64,000 nucleotides of DNA from Capsicum annuum (taxonomy: Eukaryota > Streptophyta > Magnoliopsida > Solanales > Solanaceae). Under the pieces are notes generated by a model, which saw nothing but the letters and a program-made list of their open reading frames with translations, was not told the DNA's origin and did no database searches. The stretch spans positions 147,875,229 through 147,939,228 of the forward strand of contig NC_061114.1 of the NCBI RefSeq assembly GCF_002878395.1, written 5' to 3'. The translations under genes and the position numbers were made by a program. Every line of letters starts with the position of its first letter. Positions within the stretch are counted from its first letter, which is position 1. Shown one piece after another: positions 55,790 through 64,000 of this stretch.

Positions 55790-57098
55790 CAACCCATTCA
55801 ACAATCTCTACCAATTTATGATGAACTATAAAATGATATGGTGTATATTAAGGTAGGTGACATAGGTGCAACAGTCCATCTAGAATTTTCTCATGTAATT
55901 ATATTTGATATAATGAGTGTGATGGTCTATATTTTAAGTCAAAAATGGGTGTTTGCTGGCCTCTCCACTGATGATAAAAATATGCATATTATAATAATTA
56001 TGGGGATTTCCTCTTCATACAATCTGCTTGGTTAATTAAGAAGGTGATATGGCTATGTTCACTTATGATATTATATGTCCAATACTCATACTCAAGGCAA
56101 TCCCCTAATTTCATTTAATCATTAACTTAAGAAAACTCTAACACAGAACCAGGGGATGGAAAAAGAAGGAGTTCATAATTAATTAGACCTACTTGAAGTT
56201 GTTCATGATGACCCAAAAGTTGTAAATCATGCACTCAAGCATAATGTTTAGGGTACTGTTAACAGGCCACTACTCGGCTAATGGCTGAGAAAATATGAAG
56301 AATAAAACTATTAGATGATCAAAAAAGGAAGAAAGAGCAAGAAAATAAGAGGCAGAATGTCGAGTTGCACCTTATGTTAAGGACAAATTTATAAAAAATG
56401 GGGGACAACAACCCATACAATAATATCTTTTGATTTATGATGAAATAAAGAGAGATTTAAGGTATGTAGAGCTAGTTGTAACAGGTCCAATCATTGTAAA
56501 GAATTTCCATAAGGTAGTATGTTTGATATCATAAGTGCGATGATCCATCTATTGAATCTAAAAAGTGTGTTTGCTAGACTAACAACTGATAATGCAAACA
56601 TAAATATTACGAACATATGGAGATCTTGACTTCATCCAATATTCTTGGAGTGATTAAAGATGTGATACAACTAAGATTATTCATATTCTCTTTGACAGTG
56701 GAAGGTACTTTATTATTAGGTTAGTTTCCCCATGGAGCTATCACTACTTGGAATGAGTTGAGGACTCAAGGCTTGGACTAATTATTATCGCCTTCCAAAA
56801 TGCTATAATTAATATATGAGATATATAACTTCAAAAACTTGCATTCAAAGGAACTATATGATACATAGTTTAGATTCAATAAGAAGCCACATAGCATGCC
56901 CAATTAAAGGATTACTAGAAGAATGTTCCTTGAAATCTTCTAAATAACATTTAATCCTAATACTAAGGCCACAACAGATACTGTAGGATTTTCCATTATT
57001 TTATTAAACTTTTGATACTTAAAATAGGATACTATGCAAGCTATAAGGTTCATTTTTGTAGATATGATGTGCTTTTTTCACTAATTTTCAAGAAACTA
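55790..57098 (+). pseudogene. gag: Decayed Athila-like Gag tracts, unit 2
   Basis: Counterpart of 47360-48615. GATGGTCTA at 55920 and GATGATCCA at 56537 mark the two direct repeats. No open frame of use. ACTA precedes the LTR start at 57099. Confidence 0.6.
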
Positions 57099-60000
57099 TG
57101 TTTTGGAGCTCACAATGAAGAAAATAATGTATGATTGCAGAAGTGCAAATCTTATGAATCCATTTATGACATGAAGGTCACACCTATGACTTTTAAGTGG
57201 CTTGTCATAGGTTCAAAAAGATTCAAATTTTGGGAACCTAGAATTTATTAAAACTATGAATGTGTAAATCCCCTAGCATGGGTTGTGGGAACCCTAGAAG
57301 AATAATAATGTAGGGGATGTGTGAGTTTCTTCTAGGTCATTATTTATGCTTGCATTATGATCTTCTTAAGTGTAATTTTTTCCTTAGCAGTGGGTAATGC
57401 TAAGACCTTGCCTATATTTGAGATCCTATTCATAAGGGAGGTTTAGATAAGAAATAAAGGACTACAATAGCACTTCGAGGTTATTGGCGCTCATTAAAAA
57501 AATTATAACCTAAAAGGTATTATTTAAACTGAGGCTAGAGATAAGGGTTAGTCAGGAAACACACATAATCATAAAGTAGAGGATGAGATTTGTAAAAGCA
57601 GTTGACAAAGTCGTTAGTAATACCTAGATTGTTAGATTCTACATGAGTGATGGTGAGATATTTTGATTGAGCATGAGAAACCTATAGAGTTAGGTCACCA
57701 AGGATAACACAATCCTAGTTTTAATGTAAGGTCCCATAAAGTTTCCTTGTAGATTGAGCCTTAGGGTGTGTCGAGTGAGGCGTGATTCCAGCCCTAAAAG
57801 ATTGAGAAGTGGCTTCCTAAGTGAGTATCATACTAACCATATATAATTTCCCTACTTTTAAATTTCTATCACATGGGAAATCTAATAAGCTTTCCATAGA
57901 TATAATATTTTCCCAAATTCAATTCCCGGGTAAGAAGTTATGGCTAATTTAAGCCTTAATTGTAAAACTGCATCATTTAAGTGATTAGTGCATTACAGAG
58001 AGATTTTATTTGGAAATTGTCAAATTCTAGTGGGACTCCGCGATAGTGGCGCATCATGGAGGAGCCCAATTTCTCAATAGTCAATTTCTAGTGGAATCCC
58101 GCGATAGTGGCGCATCACGGAGGAGTTCTAGGTCCCAACCAGCGGGACAAAGTAATGGCTTACATCGTGGGGACTCCCAATTTCCCAATTGTCATTTCTA
58201 GTGAGTCACTGCGATAAATGGCACATCACGGTGGGCTATGAAATTGGGTTCCCAGTTGAATTTTTTCCAGATTCGTGCAAAATCTGAAAAGGGCACTTTG
58301 GACTTTTTCCAAGCCTATGAAACCGTGCAAACACCAAATCAAAGCCAATTACAAGCATCCTATAAGTTTTTTCTGACGTTTTCTCTCATAAAAAATCCTA
58401 AGTATCCAAAACTTCTTCCAAGACTCTCAAGAATCCACCATGGATTGTCTAAATTGCGTCAACATTCAAGGTTTCCAAGTTAAGGGCCTCACGAAACCTC
58501 ATTCAAGAGCACGAATAGAGTTTCAAAAGTCAGAGTTCATCCAAAGCTTTAAATTCAAGGTAAGTGGATTTTTGAATAAGGGTAACCCTTTCACTCTTGT
58601 GCCCAAAAAACTTATTTACATAATGATTTTGCTGAAATCTATGGGAGTTTTTACATGAATTTGAATTCGGGTTTTTCACCCATTATTATTCAATGCATTA
58701 CCTTGATATTTCCAATAAATTGAGAGTTAAATGGTGTGATTTCTCCTTTTCTTATTGAGTGTTTACATCTGGGTATAAACCCTATGATTTTACTCCTTCA
58801 TAAGCTAATATTTACAATGTTTGAGGTGGTGAAGCATATGGCTAAATTGAAATTTTGAGATGTATTGCTAAAATTCCTAGATTTCTACATGATTTATGAA
58901 TCTATATGATTTATATATTATGCTTTTGATAATTTTAACTTGAGATAGAACTATGGGTTAGTAAGCCCTATTTGAGATATGTAAAATTATTTACTCTTAT
59001 GCTATAAGCACCCATGTTTTGAGTATTTTTAGATGATTGAGAAATTAATTGACCTAATGGTCCGAAAGCTTTGAAATCTACTTCATCATATGAGATTATC
59101 AATTTGATTAGTGGGTTTATGGTGAACCATGAGATTATTCTAAAAGTGTATTTTTATGAGATGAGCGCAGATAATCTAAAGGAAGTAGTATTGAGCACCG
59201 AGTGGGTAAGTTACTATGATTTCTTACCCCAAAACTATGTGCCATCGTTGGTTGGACCTGAGGCTGATTTTATGATTTTTATGTTTCGGCCCAAGGAAGA
59301 GTTTTGTTTATTGATAACTAGACCTAGGTTATACTCCCTGGCAAGAGTATGACACTTCTCCCCAATGTGGGATCTCCTCCTTAGGAAGACAAAACATTGG
59401 ACTCCATGTAGCTCGCATGGTTTATGTCAATTATGAGAATCTCCCTTGCCCTTTTAAACTTCAAATTTTTTTAATTATTTTCCCTTCCTATGAGTTATTT
59501 TCCTAAATGGTGGAATTGCAAAGTTGTTCCCTAGTTAAGTGCTTCCTTGAGGTGGGTTATTTTCCTAAATGAAAGTATCTTCTCTTGTTATAGTACTTTT
59601 TATAAAGATTTGAGATAAGTTATTTCCCTAAGCTAGAATACTTTTCCATTTGAGATAGCATGAATTTTACCTAAAGGTTGAAATGACATAATTTCCTAGG
59701 GTGAATGAAATGCCTTCAAATATGTTTCCAAGTCATATGATTCTTAATTCCAAGTATATGCGTTCTAAATAATTATGAAATATTGAGCATTGAATAAGTT
59801 TTACCCTCCATGAGACATATGCATGAGTTGAAAGTAGTGTTTAAAGTCCCTTAGCATTTGGGTATTGAGAATAAGAGAAGATTTTTTATTTTTAAGGTTA
59901 GAGTGATGACTCACGAGATTTGTCATGCATGCCTCATCCTTGATGATTTATGAGCTTTATATTTTATACATTTTCAATCCATGTGAGTTATCTTATTTTG

Positions 60001-60777
60001 TATACATAATTTGATTGAAGTAGATCGGTATATTTTTATACATATGCATCCATCCCCGTATACTTAGTACATTCCAAAGTACTGATTCACATATATGTCT
60101 ATGTACTACATTGTCTTATAATGTAGGTTCAGGTGCTCAGTCCCAGCCTCATCCGTGATTCTTCGAGTACCTTGCGTAAATTTTCTACAGTGGTGAGTCC
60201 TCATTGTTCGAGGACCGATCTTCAGATATTTTCTATATTTGAGTCAGTTGGGAACCTGTGCCAATGGCTTTCTAGTTTTCGATTTGTAGAGGTTATGTCA
60301 GACTAGTATCATGCTTATGATGTTTTGAGGGTTTGTTATTGTGGTTTTTTTTTGAGTTTTCTCGATATGGTGGTCATATGGAGCGAGAATCTTTCTTGTA
60401 TTTCCTTTCATGTGATATAACTATGCAAGTGTTGAGTCTATTTCATCTTGAATTAAGTGTTATTGTTAGAAATTGGCTCTAAGGGTTAGATTAGGGCTAT
60501 TTGTAGCCTTAAGCACCGTGTGACGTCCCGGGAGATGTTTTTGCATCATTACAATTAATCTCAACTTTATTAAAATTGAAAGCAATAAATACTTGTTACC
60601 TTTTCCTGTTTACAATAAACTCCTATTTACTTTTCTATACTTTTGATTACATTAGGAAGTTTGAGATACATATTTGACCTAATTCATATGATGTTAACCC
60701 TAACCTAGTTGGGGTACTATAATTTTATAGTAATAACATTGTATCTTCATGGAGGGTATAGTTTAGGCAACAACAAA
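57099..60777 (+). repeat. Athila-like 5' LTR of unit 2, with deletion and solo LTR insertion
   Basis: Begins TGTTTTGGAGCTC. Relative to 48616-50017 it lacks about 555 bp (unit 1 positions near 48765-49320), including the TATA box, and is split by solo LTR G at 57725-60553. The remainder (60554-60777) matches unit 1 at 49797-50020. Confidence 0.7.
57725..60553 (+). mobile_element. Solo LTR G (2829 bp)
   Basis: TGTAAGGTCCC...CATTACA with near-matching flanks TTTAA (57720-57724) and ATTAA (60554-60558). It is absent from unit 1 at the equivalent place, so it inserted after the duplication. Contains U3 repeats (58021-58240), a CAAG|GTAAGT donor at 58560, the inverted repeat GGGTAAG...CTTACCC at 59204-59229, CTGAT near 60082, AG at 60125-60126, a 66-nt mini-exon and GTGAGT at 60193. 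The frames within it are chance. Confidence 0.88.
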
Positions 60778-60780
60778 TTT

Positions 60781-60798
60781 TGGCATCATTGATGGGGA
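60781..60798 (+). other. Primer-binding site, tRNA-Asp type, unit 2
   Basis: TGGCATCATTGATGGGGA, five changes from the tRNA-Asp complement TGGCGCCGTTGTCGGGGA, at the same place as 50021-50040. Confidence 0.68.
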
Positions 60799-60880
60799 AT
60801 ACAGTTGCAGATTTATCTTGTAAAGTTGTTGAATTAATTGTATTTTACATTTCTGTTCTTCATAGAGAGAAAATTGGTGT

Positions 60881-62700
60881 TTGCCTAATACTAGGAGTCA
60901 AGCAAATCCCTTGATCCCATATAATCCAAAGCTATAAAGAATCTAACAACAAAATTGTAGAATGTCAGACCACGACTATGAACCTCATCATTAGGCACTT
61001 TAAAATGATCCACATGACTTTCCTCCCCTACGTCCACATCCTTGGAAGAAAGCATTAGTAACTACTGATCAATTATTAATGAAAACAAATTCACTGAGGG
61101 AAAATGAGGCTGCCCAGTGTGCAACTCTAGAGGCAAGAAAAAGAAAAGAAGTTGATTGTCAAGGATAAATCGATAGAGGTAGAAGAGATTGATCTCCAGT
61201 ACAACCCATAATTTTAGTATTTTCAAGCATATGCTAATATAGATGAAGATATGGGGTATGTAGATCCTATTGTGATAAGATCTATCACTCTTTACACATT
61301 ACCCTAGGGGTGAAGTTAGACATTATAAGTATTACGATCCAGTTATAGGATGTTAAAGATATTCTGTTTGTCTGCCGACTAATGATGCAAACATGCACCA
61401 CCTAAATTTTGTTGAGACTTTCACTTCATATAATATACCTGGGGCTGATCACGAAGCTCTGTGACTCAGGTTCTTCCCATTATCTCTAATTGGTGAAGTG
61501 ACATTATGGTTAGGGGAACTACCTTGTAGGTCTATTACAAGTTGGAACAAGTTGCAAAAGTAGTTCTTAAAACATTGTTTCCCTTCTACTAATATGCTCT
61601 TATCTAACAAGGAGATCTTTAATTTTATCCAACACATTTGGAACCAAAGTATGAGGCATGGTTTCAGTTTAAGAAAAAGTTCATGATTGTGCCTAATCAT
61701 AAAATTTCAGGGAGAAATCTTTAGGAGATATCTATCGTACCCTATATACTAGTTCCAAAGCTATGATAGATATTACTACTAGTGGAGTATTCCTGAACCT
61801 GCATTGGGGTGTAGCATCAAAATTTATAGATCAAAACTCTCTTACTAATAGAGTGTGTCATACTCAAGAGCTTAAGAAAGGTGCTGCCACTTATTGCATT
61901 GGTTCTTCTAGCGAGCCTATAGTTATAGATAAATTTCTGGCTCAAGAGGTTGGGCAACTGAGAATGGAGATTGGGTTAATAATAAAGCAATTTGAAAATA
62001 TGAACTCTTATAAGGTGAATGTTGTGGATGAACAAGGTAAATCCTTAAGGTCATATGATTTTGATGTCGATGAAAAAGAAAAGTATCAATGCAGAGAGTT
62101 GGAAGGTTTTTGAGTGAAGGGCCAATCGTCTGGTCATGCGAATTTGATATCGAGGCCAGAAAACTAAGGATGGAACTACAATAGGGATATATATAGGGAT
62201 GATAGTAGAGAGAGATGGTGATTGGAGGCCTAATTATAATTACATGGAGAATAGTGGGTTTTATATTCCGCCAAGGAACAAAGATGCATTTTATAGAATT
62301 GAGGCTATGCTGACAAAACTGCTAAAGGTCCTGGAATTTTAAGAAAATTTCCTTTTGTAGATTAAGGCAGATATTTTAGGACTCAGCCAAATCGCATGCT
62401 ATGATGACCAAACTGCTAATGTAGTTTGGGAAATTTTTGGCCATATTTATTTAGCATCAACTAAGTACTCTTTCGAGCAATTTTGGGAAAATTTAATGAA
62501 TGATGATGATTGTTAATCAATAACCACTCAGAGTGGTAAGTACATCATTAATACCCCTATTCCTATGATTGACGATCCAATGAATAATGTGGTTGATATT
62601 AATCAGGAACCCAAAATGAAATGTAAAAAATTAGCGACTAGTACGAATCATCACAAAAATTTATGGGGGTTGATAAGCATCTTCAGAAAGATAAAGTAAA
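60881..62700 (+). pseudogene. gag: Gag of the Athila-like element, unit 2 (broken, start lost)
   Basis: The start position reads TTG before CCTAATACTAGG. The core at about 61390-61690 aligns with 50653-50991 but has stops near 61462 and 61560. The C-terminal part is open at 61763-62113, with SLTNRVCHTQELKKG and LRMEIGLIIKQFENMNSYKVN, a Gag region predicted to be helical. Further blocks near 62290-62400 (RIEAMLTKLLK, IKADILGLSQ) precede the protease. On the evidence of shared order it is a paralogue of unit 1's Gag. Confidence 0.78.
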
Positions 62701-63370
62701 GAGAAAGAAAGTTGAGCTTATAGTGCAAACCATTCCACAACATCCTACCCTATTTTCTCAAAGTTAAAGCAAAAGAAAGAAGTAGGGAATTATAAAATGT
62801 TTTTCTATGCTAAAGAGTTGAGTTTGAATATCCTTCTTGAAAAGATTCATGTTTATGAAAAACTTATGTAGGATTTGGTGAAAAAGTAGAGTGTTGTTAG
62901 ATATGAGGATGTTGATGGGTTTTTTTATTGTTGTGTGAATACATACAAATCTCTAGCATAAAAAAGAGTTGTTCCCAATGATTTCATGATTCCTTGAACC
63001 ATTAAGACATCTAGATTTTCTAGAGCTTTGTTTGACGTTGGTTTCATCATTAAATTTATACCACCGGTAGTGTTATAATAGTTAGTCTTAAGCCCTCTAA
63101 AATCAACAATAATGCAGATGTTGATGGAAGATTGTACTGTGAAGAAAATAGTGGGTATATCATTTGATGTTTTCATAAAGGTGGAAAAATTCATCATTTC
63201 GATTAACTTTATTGGCTTTGATTGTGAACTTGATTTTGAGATGCACATAATTATTAGGAGATCATTTTAGTCCATAGGTAAAGCATTGGTGGATATAGGT
63301 ATAGGGGATCATGATTTCAAGATAAATAATGAGGAGGTCATATTCAGTGTTGGAGTACTATGAAGAAACC
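62701..63370 (+). pseudogene. Protease of the Athila-like element, unit 2; no RT follows
   Basis: The retropepsin box reads ALFDVGFI (GAC at 63034-63036), so unlike unit 1 the catalytic Asp and Gly remain. The second half (about 63110-63350) shows VKKIVGISFDVFIKVEKFII, DCELDFEMHIII and NNEEVIFSV. TAG and TAA stops are scattered. As in unit 1, text for RT, RNase H and integrase is absent. Confidence 0.75.
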
Positions 63371-64000
63371 GACTGACATAAGAGTAGTTTTCGTGCTAGT
63401 TATGTTTATAACCCAAGAGGCCAACCACCTTGATGAATTCTTAATAGTCAAGGTACCCACGTTGTGCCGAAACATTAAATCAAGTGCTAGTTGGGAGGCA
63501 ACCCAAAGAAATTTGTTAGTTTTACATTTGTGTAAATTCATGTTACTATGATTGACATCAGATCTATGCACCTAACATGCCATAGGTATGATCCGATCTC
63601 TCTTATTTTGTAGTTGCATAATTTATTAGGGAAAATGAATGAATATTTTATGGGGTTAGTGCTACTGGTGCGTATAGATGTCATCCTAGGATTTTTGTTG
63701 TCGTGTCTCTTTTCCCCAGAGTATGTTCTTAGTAGCGCTATTATGTTTATTACGTATTGTATTTTGTTTCATGTTTATTTATAGTTTTTGTTTATCTAGG
63801 ATAAAAAGAAATACATAAGGGCATTGGATGTATTTTATTGTGTTTATGTTAAATATGTAAGTAATATGAAACTCCTCCCAAAAATTTGTTTCGAATTGCT
63901 TGATGTGCATATATATTTTACCATTATGGATCTTGTTATGACATTAGGATTAGAAACGTTATAATGAGATCTAGTAATTGTATGAACCGAATAGGTATTA
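63371..64000 (+). other. 3' untranslated region of the Athila-like element, unit 2
   Basis: The conserved post-pol word (ACATTAAATCAAGTGCTAGT, then TGGGAGGCAACCCAA) lies at about 63470-63507, clearer than in unit 1. The rest is non-coding and collinear with 52816-53335 to the window edge. The frames overlapping it on both strands are chance. Confidence 0.68.

Larger units (their letters stand above)
54225..64000 (+). repeat. Tandem duplication, second copy (unit 2, runs off the window)
   Basis: Same order as 45785-54224: partial D LTR, gag tracts, Athila-like LTR, gag, protease and 3' region. Differences are a 555-bp deletion in the LTR near 57241 and the inserted solo LTR G. At 64000 it still matches unit 1 at about 53335, so roughly 0.9 kb of the unit lies beyond the window. 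Confidence 0.8.

Noticed and set aside
59071..59352. 93-residue frame in the middle of solo LTR G
   Set aside because: It crosses the conserved GGGTAAG hairpin block found as non-coding text in other LTRs, with no counterpart frame there.
1..64000. Integrated pararetrovirus or other plant virus sequence
   Set aside because: All RT-bearing pieces have LTRs or integrase/chromodomain context of Ty3/gypsy retrotransposons; no coat- or movement-protein pattern was seen.

Overview
The window looks like plant heterochromatin made almost wholly of decayed, nested LTR retrotransposons. I found no intact host gene, rRNA or tRNA. Every long open frame is either a broken piece of a retrotransposon gag/pol or a chance frame in a repeat. 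The style of the LTRs (2.4-3.3 kb, TGTAA...TTACA) and of the chromodomain-bearing Ty3/gypsy polyproteins resembles Solanaceae genomes such as pepper, tomato or tobacco. That placement is inference from family resemblance, not a database hit.

Layout. 1-18645: element A, a Tekay/Del-like chromovirus whose 5' LTR starts left of the window. It is split at 3135-13304 by element B, a related chromovirus (5-bp target duplication GTCTC/GTCAC). 18651-20620: a coding-free, LTR-like remnant (H) with a possible SINE. 20694-25662: element E, a chromovirus lacking its 5' half, with a 2.6-kb 3' LTR. 25663-47350: element D, a minus-strand Ty3/gypsy element. D is cut by solo LTR F (29718-33033, perfect ACATA duplication) and by the complete element C (34167-44704, perfect CCCAT duplication, two LTRs of about 2.75 kb). 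45785-64000: two tandem copies of a unit of about 8.44 kb. Each holds part of D's LTR, decayed Athila-like gag tracts, and a tRNA-Asp-primed element that encodes only Gag and protease. The second copy carries solo LTR G (57725-60553) and runs off the window.

All elements are dead: frames are full of stops, catalytic aspartates are often changed, and gag start codons are missing in several. Stops are mostly TAG where relatives have CAG or TGG, as expected from deamination of methylated cytosine.

The most interesting signals are in the LTRs. Several chromoviral LTR families share a spliced-leader-like layout: an AG|GTATG donor, then CTRAY branch site, U-rich tract and AG, a mini-exon of about 58-70 nt, a GTRAGT donor, and finally a pyrimidine-CAG acceptor just before gag. 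They also share short hairpins whose paired bases change together between families. The duplicated gag-protease element without reverse transcriptase is the other system worth following up.
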